Shown here piece after piece: positions 48,750-60,204 of a DNA stretch of 64,000 nucleotides. Numbering within the stretch: the first letter of the stretch is position 1; each line of letters begins with the position of its first letter. Both the position numbers and the translations under genes were made by a program. This DNA comes from Echinometra lucunter (lineage: Eukaryota > Echinodermata > Echinoidea > Camarodonta > Echinometridae), in assembly GCA_029962745.1 (NCBI GenBank), contig CM057157.1:7579433-7643432 (forward strand). Direction: 5' to 3'. The notes below the pieces were generated by a model. The model searched no databases. It was given only the letters and a program-made list of their open reading frames with translations, and had not been told where the DNA came from.

Positions 48750-49575
48750 TTAAACAGTTGGAAAAATTCTCGCCATCTGAGCATTTCAAAATATTTTCAG
48801 GGAATTTTCATACCTATGAATAGCTCAGGTTCTCTTCTATCATATCTTGCTCACTGATATCTCAAAATATTTTACCCTTGGGGGGAGCAAAAGGAAATTT
48901 GTGAAGGGTGCAAAATTTGAGCTTGACAAGAATTGGTATTTGCTCTGGTTGCTATTAGCAGAGCTGAGAGTAAACTCTGGAGGCTTAGTTTTTTTTTTCG
49001 TATTATGATGGCTTTAAAACAAACAAAAAAATTATACATGTACTTATGTGCGCGTTCTGACATATCTCATTATCAAACATGTCATGCTTGAGTGAGAATT
49101 CGAATACTTGACAGATTGATTTGAATATTTCTTTTAGGTAATATAGTGTATATTACCATGCATGTGATCTTATTTTCATGACATCTAAATTATGCCACTT
49201 TAATGTTATAACTTACCAAAAAATAACCTTTCAAAACATCTTAGTATGTAGCTCACCTCCGCATGACAATGAGATATGCCATAACATAAACACAACGATG
49301 GATATCCATTCATAAATATTGTCAGAAAGCCTTCAGAGTATTAAAATTTAACACTACTTTCAGCTTCGCTGATATACCAATCAGCACAAATACCCGTTCT
49401 TGTCAAGTCCTAATTTTGCACCCTTTCACAAAAATTATTTTTGCTCGCTCAAGGATATTCTTTTTTTATATTTTGGCTGGGATTCAATAGAAGAGACCTT
49501 GGGCTATCCACCGGTAAGAAGATTTCCTGAAAATATTTTGAAATATTTAGTTGAGCGGTTTCTTTTCCAACCGTG
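48750..49575. mobile_element. Large foldback (inverted-repeat) element
   Basis: About 300-base arms pair imperfectly. The left arm has CATTTCAAAATATTTTCAGG and GTGAAGGGTGCAAAATTTGA. The right arm carries the complements, TCCTGAAAATATTTTGAAAT and TAATTTTGCACCCTTTCACA. Inner pairing continues with GACATATCTCATTATC against GACAATGAGATATGCC. There is no coding content. Confidence 0.7.
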
Positions 49576-49956
49576 AAATTTTTTGGGCTACACTGTACTA
49601 TATATCACACGCGCCACGCTCTGATGATTCTTTACATTTTTACAAGAAAGGGAATTGTGATATCAAAATTTCGGAGTGAAATGTGCGTATTGTATTTACC
49701 CGTTCCAAGATCCCATGCATACCATGTAGCACTGAACTTCCTTTTAAACATACATGTATTTGAAGAGCTGCATTTCCTGAAGGATATCTAGTTTGAGAAA
49801 GGATTGTCGTACCATTTTTCTATCGCGTTGACTGATCGTCAAAACATACCACCACTAAGCACAATTTTAAATGGTTGTCAACACTTCTGTATCTTTACTT
49901 TGAAGAGTGCAAAAAAGTTACTCCTGATTCCCTAGAGAAGGAAAACCACTCAGAAG

Positions 49957-49988
<32 letters not shown>

Positions 49989-51864
49989 TGCATCAACAGG
50001 AGTCGAAACCAGTCTGTAAAGGGAAGTGGAGTGAATAGTATTCAGCTATACACAAATCGAGAGCTGAAGGACAAGCCAGAATAGTCCCCTGCCGTTTGAC
50101 TTAAACAGAAATATTGGAGATGATGACACGTTTTTCGGGGACATCTTCAGTTACACTAGAAGGACTATTAGTGATTGTAATATCATGCATGCAAGGTAGG
50201 CCTATAATAAGCAATGAAAACTACTTTAAAATAGCGTCGACGAAGTATCAAATAATGAGGATGGAGATGATGATGTTGATGATTATGATGATAATTATGA
50301 TGAGGATGATGACGACGAATATGATGTTGATATTGATGATGGATAGATAGTGACGGCAACAATGATGGTGGTACTGATCGACGACGTTGATGATTGATAG
50401 GTAGGACTAATGATGGTGATGATGATGATGACGTGATGATGAATAGATCATAATTCATGGATACTGGTCATAATGACGATAATGGTAACGATAATCACGA
50501 AAGTTGTACGAGGTAGGCCTCTAGGAGATGAAGCATTCTGAAACGTTTAAATTACAAATACAATGTACTCTGGCAGGTCTTCGATGATTGAAGTGCTGGG
50601 TAACTGGGAGTCCACTAAGAAACGAAAATGCCCAGTCATTCGCTCCGCCAGTCTCCATTTCGTTTCTCCAACAGCTTGCTGGAAAAAACTTACGCAGTGA
50701 ATAATGTTCGGGGAAGTGGAAGAGAATGTCTTGGTCGGTCACAGTCGAAGAATCCCTAGGCCTGGTGATGGCGATGGTACCCAGCACCTTTATAGCCACT
50801 GAGTTGTTTGAAAAATTTGAGCTGCATGGCCCTATAAGCTATCAGTGTATGTAATATTGTGTAAATATGAAGTCCTGAAAAATGTACTTCAAAAGCATCA
50901 TCTAGTGCTTCACAAAAAGTGAAAATATGCCAAATGCCCAGAAAAGCCAGATTTTTTTTTACCCCGTTCTCTTTCTGTACCATTTTCTTCCTTTTCATTT
51001 ATTTTCCCCTATTTTTTGTCTCTCTCCCCCCCCCCCTCTCTCTCTCGATCTTTTTCTTATAGCTTTTCAGCTTGTCTTGACAACACGGGGTTTTAAAAAA
51101 TTTTCAACGCAATGCACTTTTCCTGAAGAAGTCTTAAGGTGAAATATTTAAATTACATTTGTTTCAACGGAGTCTTTAAATGATTTGTCTACATTTTTAT
51201 TCTCGACTTGTCGCAGAACTCAACAGATATAATACATGTATGAATGTATACACATATGTATGTAAAATCAGTCGATAGAAAAATAGTAGCGTAGCTTAAA
51301 AAAGGGAACCAAAAACCCTGGGGGAAAAATCAATTTTAATTGAATGAAAAGAGAGGATGGAGAGAAGAATCTTTTTTAAAAGTTCCATCAAAATCGGTTT
51401 CAAAATGAGAAAGTTATGAAAGTTTGAAGTCTCGATTTCCTTTCTATGGCTATCCTAAAATTGGCAATGTTGCTTCAAAATCGCAGGGGTTTTTTTGTGG
51501 ACACCTCTTAAAATTTGTACACTAAATTTCATATTTTCTCCATTATATCTCAAGGTGCTGCCTGTCTCCTTCTTAGCTCAAGATATATATGGGAAAATGT
51601 ATTTTACACAACATAATGTTGAGTTCACAAAGAGAGAAGCAGCATTCAATTCTATTCTCTCAATTGATATGGTTGATTGCACATGAATTTATTTCCATGA
51701 GAGTTGCCAAAGCTGTTGTATATGCTATTCTGTCGCCAAACTTTGCATGATTGAGTTGTAACTATCCATGATTATTATGTAATTTGTAACTGTATTGCAT
51801 CATTATTTGTATTTGTTTATATATTGTGCGACCTGCCATGATTTCGGTATGGAAACATGGACCT
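49576..51864. other. Intergenic spacer with simple repeats and unclassified debris
   Basis: A TA run lies at 49964-49989, a GAT-rich region at about 50240-50450, and C/T-rich tracts at 51026-51050. Bases 51300-51520 resemble the arm of the foldback at 32041-32588 in words such as ATCAAAATCGG and AGTTATGAAAGTTTGAA. No gene is recognised. Confidence 0.45.
50240..50450. repeat. Imperfect (GAT)n repeat
   Basis: Short GATGAT runs are interrupted by substitutions. Methionine-rich and histidine-rich frames here come from the repeat. Confidence 0.75.
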
Positions 51865-51971
51865 GGGCCCCGTAACACAAAGCTTAGCGATTGATCGTAC
51901 AATAAATTTTTGCAACTGATTGCACATAGTGGTCAATGCGATCAATCGCTAAGCTTTGTGTTACGGGGCCC
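51865..51971. mobile_element. 107-bp palindromic element with GGGCCCCGTAACAC ends
   Basis: Perfect 33-base inverted arms occupy 51865-51897 and 51939-51971 around a 41-base loop. The start is GGGCCCCGTAACACAAAGCT. It is a miniature inverted-repeat element. Confidence 0.9.
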
Positions 51972-52221
51972 TGGTCTTGAATGTTCACATGTATTCCTTT
52001 GATGAAATAAAGACATGATTTGAAAACTTTGCTCAAATATACGTATATATATATGTATACAGTGTAGCCAATAATAATGTTGACACACTGAGAAATGCAT
52101 ACGTAAAACAAGCAAGTTAACACACTTTTAAGTTCATATTACTAAAATACCATCAAATAAATAACAATAAGAAATTGTACATCAACTAACAGAAAATTAT
52201 TTCGTCGTTTATAGATGGGTA

Positions 52222-53007
52222 TAGACCAATTTCACCTCCGGTTTATGTATTTGGCCCTCTATCGGCGGCGCCATTGCTGCGGTGGGCAAGCGCGCTGACC
52301 GCGATTGGCTCTGTGTACAAAATGAATGTAAGATATGACATATGCCCTGATATTGTTCCATTTACTTTATTCTAGATCAATAAAATAAAGCATGGATACA
52401 TGGGTACATGAGGTAAGACAATGGCCATATCTGACAGATGAAGGTATGATGTATTTTTGTACTTTCGATAGTTTTTCAACTTAGTTTTGTCAGTATAAGT
52501 TCGATTGCAGCATAGAAGCCGTAGTAAACGGGAGCCCTCAATCTTACCATTTAAAAGTCATGTTTTCACTCATTAAATTTTACGCCAAAGTACATAATGA
52601 TAATGTTTCTTGACTTCAAAGTCCTTTCTGTTGATATTTTTACCCACTGGCGACGGATTCCTTCGCATTGCTTACGGAAACCTGTGTAGGGAGTACGGCT
52701 TCTCACACAAACAGGCTTCATGAGTCAAAAGCGAGTGAATTTCGCACTCAGTTAGCTTCCAATTTTGAAACTTTCTCCAATTCTTGTGGCATTCGAGCAC
52801 CGCACAGCTGCGACCTCAACTTCCCTGACAATTTCTCATTGCAAATATTAAAAGAAATCTGCATATATTGGTCAAAATAGACAAAAAATCGAACGAATGT
52901 ACATAACGCGCTATTGACTTGTGTACTATAAAAGTTGGAGCGCCCACCGCAGTATGTCGAACTGTGTCGAACAGTCTGCTGCCCTCTTGCGTTGTGAAAT
53001 TGGTCTA
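52222..53007 (+). mobile_element. TA-flanked DNA element, copy 1 (786 bp)
   Basis: The ends are TAGACCAATTTCAC and GTGAAATTGGTCTA (14-base perfect inverted repeats), each flanked by TA, as in Tc1/mariner-like insertions. A second inner pair, GCGGTGGGC near the left end and GCCCACCGC near the right, is also present. Copy 2 at 62135-62849 is highly similar but inverted. A 70-residue open frame (52668-52880) has a counterpart in copy 2, yet it matches no family I know. No transposase is visible, so it is non-autonomous. Confidence 0.8.
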
Positions 53008-53579
53008 TAGTTCCATGTCATGATCGATGAGGCATGACGAGCTATTCATTTCCAGCCCTTGCTGTGATCAATTGACTGTGACTAGTCATGCTTGAATGAT
53101 AATGATGTTATAGGTGATATATGTTTAATTTGATATAAATTCTCTGTATTACATTCAGCATTATTGTTGTTGTTATAACACCTGAAGATTGCGCTATTTA
53201 GTGTCCACATGTATTTCCAATGTATACAAAATATTGAAAATGCAATCAAGAAAGAGCAGTGTACAGTGTGTATATAAAATGAATAATTCTGAATGACATA
53301 TGTGCATTTGTACATCAAATTGAATAGAAATACAATTGCCTTAAAGCTGACATAGTAATACGTCATGTTCGTTGAAGCATGACGAATTGTAGTCCATTTA
53401 TTGTTATTCATTTGAGAGTATTTTAAAAGTCTGAACTCAGGAGGGTGTTAATTTGCTTGTTTTATATATAAATTCCCTCGTGCGTCCAAATATATTTACT
53501 GGCTACACTATATGTATGTATATCTTCATATACACATACATTCATATTTAATATATATTGGGTATTATATTATATATAT

Positions 53580-53642
53580 GGACAAGACGAATGTAGAAGC
53601 AAAAACCGTAGAGATGTTTTTTTCTTCTACATTCGTCTTGTC
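53580..53642. repeat. Perfect 20-bp hairpin
   Basis: GGACAAGACGAATGTAGAAG is followed after a 23-base spacer by its exact complement, CTTCTACATTCGTCTTGTCC. It lies in TA-rich DNA. Confidence 0.8.
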
Positions 53643-53706
53643 CATTTATATCTATCAAAACCTGCGCAGAATAACTTTCTACATAGATGTATATATGTGT
53701 ATATAT

Positions 53707-54313
53707 AAACACAACAAAAAAGTAACTCCCCCCTAATTCAAAATGGCATAACTTTTTAACGTAAAAGGTTTGAGCAAAATAATTTGGCAGAAGTGTTCTT
53801 ACACTTATTGAATAAATTCTGTGTGAAAATGAGATTGATCCATCAAGTTATGCATGAGTGAGCAGACATTAAAGGCAAACATGTCACTTTTCGAAAGTCA
53901 CAAGAACCATTTTGGGGGGTATGTGAAACAAAACTTTGACGAATTTGGTTTCTTCCATTGTTTGACACCGTCACGCCTATCCCTGACACTTGTCATGCTT
54001 ATTGCAGTTGGGCGAACAATTTTTTTTTTTTTGTGGAAAAAGGTGACGTTCAGCCCTCCTAAATCTACAAAATCCATTCAGTTTATGGAAAAAATTGGCA
54101 TCGACCAACATGGGTCAGCACATATGTGAAAATACCGGGTAGTCGTTTTCCAGCATTAAACAGTATATTTTTTAGCATTTCTCATTCAATCTCATTTTCA
54201 CACAGAAGTTAGTCAATAAGTGTAGGAACACTCCTGCCAAATCATTTTGCTCACAACTTTTTCGTTAAAAAGTTATGCTGTTTTGAATTAGGGGGGAGTT
54301 ACTTTTTTTTTGT

Positions 54314-54317
<4 letters not shown>
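53707..54317. mobile_element. DNA element with about 135-bp inverted ends (611 bp)
   Basis: The ends read AAACACAACAAAAAAGTAAC, then TCCCCCCTAATTCAAAA, with the near-complement at 54183-54317. The arms pair over about 135 bases with scattered mismatches. TA repeats flank both sides, so the target duplication is probably TA. The open frame inside (53854-54129) resembles nothing known. Confidence 0.8.
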
Positions 54318-54351
<34 letters not shown>

Positions 54352-55551
54352 CAGAGAAAGAGAGAGAAATTAAATAGAAAGTTAGAGAAAAACATTGAGA
54401 AGAGTCAGTAGATAAGATTCATTAGTTTATGACTACGTGATGAATAAGCAGAAATTTGAATTTTATATTTCGTGGGTGCTTGTTTGAGTATATAGGGTAT
54501 ATACTTTCATCAAAAAGCAGCCATTGTTCAATGTTATACCTATTTTAATATGTTCAGTTTTCAGTTGGGGTGAAAATGACAGGATCTTTCTTTTATCCAT
54601 GGTTTTGCTTCGTCACACAGGAGACCAAATAGATTTCCGTTTATTTAGGGGGCATTTTCCTGAATATCAAAGCAAGATATGTTTTCCTGCAGAAAAATCA
54701 TGTGATGCGGCATTGCAAAACGAAAACGAAAATCCCTTTTAAAGTTTTTAGGGGAAAATGGCACCTGACGTTGTATTGCCAAGGAAGAGAAAGAAGAAGA
54801 AGGAGGAGGAGGAGGAGGAGAAGAAGAAGAAGAAGAAGAAGAAGAAGATGATGATGATGAAGAAGAAAGGAAATTGATCAATAGCTTATGATACAAGAAG
54901 GGGTGAAATATTTTCTGTTTCAATTAGTGGACGGCTAGTACCATTAAAAAGAATAAAAACCATACCTCATTTTCGGTACATCTAAAAACGGCAAAGTTTA
55001 TATTGGAGGAAGAGATGTTAGTCATGGGTAGAATATGAAGATGATGATTATAACAGTGATAAATGACAGACTTGTTGGGTGGTTTTTAAAATTGCAGTTT
55101 TGAATTTGTGCATTTTTAGTTATCTATGTACATGCATTTTATATTGCATGATTGTAAATGAATCTGCAATTCGGCCGCCCGGCCGCAAAAGATTTGTTTA
55201 TACCAATAGACCGAACTGAATGAATGAATGATAATGCCGAGGACGATGACAACGATCGTGTTGATGCAATGCCCACGACTTTTCTAGAGGTGATAATGTC
55301 GATGATATTAGTGATAGCCCCAAAGCTGTATAGCTCTGATGAAAAGGATAGATACGAGCAGTACGGATGTGTAAGGTAATGGGATGGCTTTGCATGATAT
55401 TAACCTTCATCGTAATATTTTGTTATTTTTTTCCTGGATTTCTTGTCAGTTGGAATCAAGGGATGTTAGTTTCTTTAAATAATTCATTATCAATTTCCTG
55501 TAGGTAAGGTCAGTCATTATACTGCGGGATTTTTTTCCACTATTAAGGACA
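54318..55551. other. Intergenic spacer with simple repeats
   Basis: A TA run lies at 54318-54349 and a GAA/GGA/GAT run at 54787-54863. No exon was found that could serve as the first exon of the downstream lectin gene. Confidence 0.5.
54787..54863. repeat. (GAA)n/(GGA)n/(GAT)n microsatellite
   Basis: AGAAGA and GGAGGA units run into a short GATGAT block. Confidence 0.9.
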
Positions 55552-55708
55552 GGGTGCCGTTGCATAAAACTTGCTATTATAGTAACTTTGCCATCAATGG
55601 TAACTTTCATGGAATACTGGATTTTGATTGGCTGTTGAGCAACGTTGCCAGGTAGTTACCATTGATGGCAAAGTTACTATAACAGCTAGTTTTTATGCAA
55701 CAGCACCC
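55552..55708. mobile_element. Inverted-repeat element with GGGTGCCGTTGCATAAAA ends
   Basis: The left end GGGTGCCGTTGCATAAAA pairs with TTTTATGCAACAGCACCC. The next blocks also pair (ATAGTAACTTTGCCATCAAT with ATTGATGGCAAAGTTACTAT). The centre has GATTTTGATTGGCTG. Confidence 0.85.
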
Positions 55709-55815
55709 AGATGCAACACCCGAGTAAGGAATTATACTAGGGTGATATTTCCATATCGAGCATGTTGAGTATAAACAGTTATTCCGTTTCGAATGTGTTA
55801 TCGTTTTTTATCCAG

Positions 55816-57987
55816 CCCAATCCGAGATATGCAACACACCAGACTGGCTAGAATACGAGAATTCACAATACCTGATAGTCAACGTGGGTAGGTCGTATGT
55901 TGCTGCAAGGCAATACTGCCAGTCATTAGGAGGCGATCTTGCTGTTATCACATCAAAGGAACAAAATGTAAGCTACCGGTTACTTATTATTATTATTATT
56001 TTTTTTTTTCATTTTTCAGGTCATTTCCAGGACCGAAACAGTTACACAAGAATATTAATGAATTCCTACACAAATAATAACGATTCCAGATTCCTTTTTC
56101 TTGGACAGGGTAGTATGCAGTGGTGTATCCATGTCGTACAAAGAAAAAATCACTTTATCATAACAAGCACACTGTTGAAGATTGCCAGAAGCTCTTCCTA
56201 AGAAATACAGAAACGGGAGAAACGTCGTTAAATTTATTTATTAGTGCTCTAATTCTATAGATAATGTGAAATCATAAATGTCATTTTGTGAATCATCTCA
56301 GAAATTCTGAAATTGAAATTGGAATTTGATAGTAGTTATTGTTTTCCTTTCTTCTTTCAACTGAAGGAAGTATTATTCAATGTAATTTGTGATTTCATTT
56401 TTATCATTCATGGCAATAGGCCTATATAGACATGATAGATATGGCTTTCAAAGCATCGACTATTCTTTCTGATATCATAATCTGTAAACTATTTTAGGTG
56501 AAGGTGAGAGCAACGATAAAGAAATTAAAAGGTAGGTCTTTAATGAGCTTGATTTGGATCCGTTTTGATTAAAAAAACCCCCATTAATCCAGACGTGCGA
56601 GAACAACTCTTGGTCTTATATCCTTTCATACATCTGTACAGGGTGCTTTTTACATGAAATGTAACATATTGCCCCCATATTATAATTTGGAAGCAGAAAA
56701 GATTCTTAGTATTAAAGTCTACACGAATGTTGATGGTTAGAGGAAGCGTTTAAATGAACGACTAGGCTTTGAATCTTCTCACCGCACCCGATTTCGGAAT
56801 TACGTTAACCTGAACCGTGTAAATTTTACAACTTTTAAAGTTGTTTCCTATAGTTTAAACTAAGTTTCATGTACAATTACAGGCATTTCTTGTGACGTAT
56901 ACGCCGAAGCTAGAGGTTGGATGGAATTACTGGATCGGTCTTCATGACTTAGACGATGACGGGAAATTCTCCTGGGTTAACAACATCCAATCAGGGTAAA
57001 TTCATACATTTTACGTCGTTTGTTGAAATTTCAGGGTATGGTTTATTGTTCAAATCATTCGTTCTAATAATGATAATAATGATAATGATAATAATTATCA
57101 TAATTATAATAGAATTAATAGCATTTTGGATACACACACACACACACACGCACACACGCACACCCACTGCGCCGGTAATTCTGCGCCGGTTTTGATAGAT
57201 TAATAATAGACAAGGCGAATAATAATAATAATAACAGACATAGCCCTTTGTCAAGGAATGTTAAAATTTATTGCGCGTCAACATGATCACATCAAAAGCA
57301 TACAAAAACGCGCCAAAACGGTCGCGTGGCAACAGGTATTAGGATACGCTCAAAATGTGACGTAACAATACATCAGACGAAAAGAGGAATATATATATAT
57401 ATATATATATATGCGTGTTCCGAAAAGGGCGAAGAGGGTCGTTGCAAGATCACAATCAAATTTATATTAATCAAATATACCTTGTACTGAGAGGCTCCAG
57501 TTGAAATTATGAATTCTCTGAGGTGACTGGCATAGCGCTATATTCTGAGGGGTGCAGCCCCGAAGAAAATGGGAACTATGCCACTCACCGAAGAATCCAT
57601 AATTTCACTTGGTGCCTCGAAAAGAGTGCATAGCATACTTGATTTATATCCTACAAGAGAAGCCTAGATAGGTAAAAAATAAAAATAGAATCTAGACCAA
57701 GACCTTGTACGGTCGATCGGTCGTTTGCACTTTCGTTTGCACTTATTCCGTTATAGACAACCTAGCTCAGCCGCGCCCCTAGCTGGCTCTCAGCTGCAAT
57801 ATCGCGATACATTTCCCCGACATCGATAGCGTATATCCGAAAATGCAAAAAGTGACGTCAAAATATTGGTATAGCGAAAAATATACGGAGGTCTGACGTC
57901 ACGCGATCTTCATGGTGAAAGTATTTCATGTCACGTGAGAAATTCCTGGCCAATCCTTGCAAGAGAATTTTATGATGTAGGATATAA

Positions 57988-58038
<51 letters not shown>

Positions 58039-60176
58039 GTTTGTTTTACTAGTACATAAACCGGTATTTAGCCATATATCCATGTCATCAGGTTCAGGAT
58101 TGTCAGCACCTAATGTATGCACCTTCTCCACACCCTGGAAGAGCATTCCAGCCAGGCGTCTTTATAAAGATGCACAGTTCTAAACAAACCATCATGACTT
58201 TCCAATCCATGTAGCACCTGGTTTGAAAGAACCACTGTAGATTAAATGCCTTGCCAAAGGACATAAACACCGTGCCAGGGGTCTAACCCGCTATCATGGC
58301 ATCTCCATTGAAGTTAGCCTTTGGACAAGGCCTCGCTTGTCTACCAAGCAGGGTCTGAAAATAGACTAAAGCACTGTGCGTTTATGGCAGTGATCGGTGG
58401 ACCGAACGATATTTGCATATGCATGAGGGTCTTCATATACAGCAGCCGGTGGCGATCGTGGCCAGTCGTAATTGTTTTAACCGCGGTGTTTTACATGGAT
58501 TCGTTTATTAAAGTATGGGGGAATCGATATTAAAATGTACTAAATGATTAATAATATCTAGATCGATTTTCAATAAAACATGGATTTATTAAAGAAAGTA
58601 AAGTATTTAATGACTAGAGTATTCATTATTTTGCTACTTAAGTAGATTTATCGTAAAATTTTGCTCTCTCCTTTTTCATTTCAACCTACGCATAGTGGTT
58701 CGCGCGATCAGCTGGTCGTGATTGTTATTGTACAACACGTGAACTTTCGGTACACGTGATAATGAATATTCATAAAATTCCCTCGAATTGACTACTCTGA
58801 TTGGTGTATCGGATTCGAACGAGTGGTTTGGCCGGCTTTCTCGGTAAGCTACTTTGGATCTAATTATCTACGGATTTGGGAGCGGAAATATAATACGAAC
58901 AAAAGAAATAAACTACAACAACCACTCAGGTTAGTAAAGGCCTCGGTGCTGACGCACCTCTAGCCTTTGGACAAGGAAAGCAATGTGCGTTTATGGTCGT
59001 GATCTTGGTCTGATCGGTGGACCGAGCCGCGTCAGCGGCGAGGCCATTGCTAACTTGCTGAGTTCATCAGATATTTGCATATGCTGACGCACCTCAGGCC
59101 ACTGATCAGGCGCGTTTAGGGAAATAACAGCACTGAGTGCCTTGGCTAAAGCCTAAAGGTGCTTTTACACATGATGCGACAGTGTGGTACCACACTGTGG
59201 CGCCACACTTTTTTGTGTACAAGCCTATGGGGTATACGGCGACGAAAGATGTCGCCGAGGCAGGACACCCTTTTTTTTTTTTTTGGTGCCTAGATACACA
59301 AAAAATGTTCACTATTCAAATTCCTAAAAAGTTAGCGCAAAAACTGTTGCCGCAAGCGTGCGCAAGTTTTGACAATATGCTTTCTTATTGAGAGTTGACG
59401 CGTTAATGCGCGTTCATTAGCATATGTGGTGACACAAAGTCCCACCATGTGTGAAGACGAAAGAATGTGGCGTCACAGTGTGGTACCACACTGTCGCATC
59501 ATGTGTGAAAGCACCTTAACGCACCTCGGGCCACGGATCACTGTTGTGGCGCGATTAGTCTATGTATTCAGGCGCGTTTAGGGAAATAACAGCACCGAGT
59601 GCCTTGGCTAAAGGCTACATTGAAGTGTAGCAACTACTGGACTTAGGCATCTCCATACCTCTAGCACTCATAATTTCTGATTGTTTACCCATGTCATCTA
59701 AGCCTACATTTTTAAAATTTTTTTGATGGATTGAGTTTTATTATAGAAAAAATATTACGCTCTTGTTCAAAACTGTTAAGGAATTAATTTCAATGTACCT
59801 ATTCATTCATTTGTTTAAAAAAAAAAAAAACATCTATTAACAAGTATTATAGTAGTGTTTATTTATATATGTGTTAATTCATATACTTATTTATTTATTC
59901 GTTTCTTCATTCATTTATCCCCTCATTGTTCTTGTGCAGGGTAGTTTTTTCCCATTACATTTAAACTATTGAAACTGCTTTACAAGAGATCTGTTTTAAT
60001 AGTCTGTTCACTTTATCTTGGGAGGTTTTTAAACTGGCCGTCTCCTCCCTCCTTGCCCTCCGTGGATGACGAACGATGTGTGCGTATGAGGTCTACTTTC
60101 AGCGCTGTTGACCAAGGGAAGTGGCTAGCGAGCGACTGTTCAGTTCAGCGCGTCCATATATGTCAACGTCCCAGAA
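55816..60176 (+). CDS. C-type lectin domain protein, partial (three domain exons)
   Basis: Three exons, 55816-55967, 56883-56995 and 60025-60176, join in phase into 139 residues that form one C-type lectin-like domain. Exon A has ICNTPDWLEYENS and the first-helix motif YCQSLGGDLAVIT. Exon B has WNYWIGLHDLDDDGKFSWV, the WIGL core. Exon C has FLNW, then DERCVRM, GKWLASDC and VHICQR with the paired cysteines. The extra N-terminal cysteine suggests the long form. The EPN/QPD sugar motif is absent (PSPPSLP stands near its place) and WND is WLASD, so calcium-dependent sugar binding looks unlikely. Exon A needs an upstream exon ending in phase 1, and exon C ends at a donor in phase 1. Signal peptide and end are therefore missing. 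Such proteins often act in echinoderm immunity or skeleton formation, but the role is unknown here. Confidence 0.75.
57462..57650. mobile_element. Imperfect inverted-repeat element in the lectin gene's second intron
   Basis: GAAATTATGAATTCTCTGAG, then GTGACTGGCATAG, pairs with CTATGCCACTCACCGAAGAA, then TCCATAATTTC. Pairing weakens outward. The word TGTAGGATATAAAT recurs at about 57975, so the unit may extend further. Confidence 0.55.
57985..58036. repeat. (TA)n microsatellite
   Basis: A nearly pure TA run. Other TA runs lie at 57390-57411 and 54318-54349. Confidence 0.9.
58140..58330 (+). repeat. SINE-like dispersed repeat, second copy
   Basis: CACCTGGTTTGAAAGAACCA, then CTGTAGAT and CTTGCCAAAGGACATAAACA, parallel the intronic copy at 35222-35510. 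It lies in the large intron of the lectin gene. Confidence 0.5.
58316..59620. repeat. Duplicated blocks in the lectin gene's second intron
   Basis: The block with GCCTTTGGACAAGG, TGTGCGTTTATGG, GGTGGACCGA and ATATTTGCATATGC occurs at 58316-58425 and again at 58968-59085. A second block with GGCGCGTTTAGGGAAATAAC, then AGCAC and GAGTGCCTTGGCTAAA, occurs at 59108-59150 and 59571-59613. The inner element at 59157-59517 splits the second pair. Confidence 0.7.
59154..59520. mobile_element. PIF/Harbinger-type miniature element with TAA target duplication
   Basis: The element proper (59157-59517) has ends AGGTGCTTTTACACATGATG and CATCATGTGTGAAAGCACCT, and TAA flanks both sides. A 3-base TWA duplication is typical of PIF/Harbinger elements. 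Each end also holds the same perfect 20-base palindrome, ACAGTGTGGTACCACACTGT (59179-59198, 59476-59495). A T-run lies at about 59271-59284. Confidence 0.8.
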
Positions 60177-60204
60177 GTGAGTTCAGTGTAATTAATCTTT
60201 ATGA

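Noticed and set aside
50521..50998. Minus-strand open frames as a gene
   Set aside because: No known motif, no splice-linked partner and no promoter or poly(A) context.
53854..54129. 91-residue open frame inside the TA-flanked element as a transposase
   Set aside because: It has no catalytic triad or DNA-binding motif, and the unit is only 611 bases.
58140..58330. tRNA gene in the SINE-like repeat
   Set aside because: No cloverleaf could be drawn. Only weak B-box-like wording is present.
59937..60024. Earlier acceptor (GTGCAG at about 59935-59940) for the last lectin exon
   Set aside because: Splicing there puts an immediate stop codon in frame. The acceptor at 60023-60024 restores the FLNW motif in phase.
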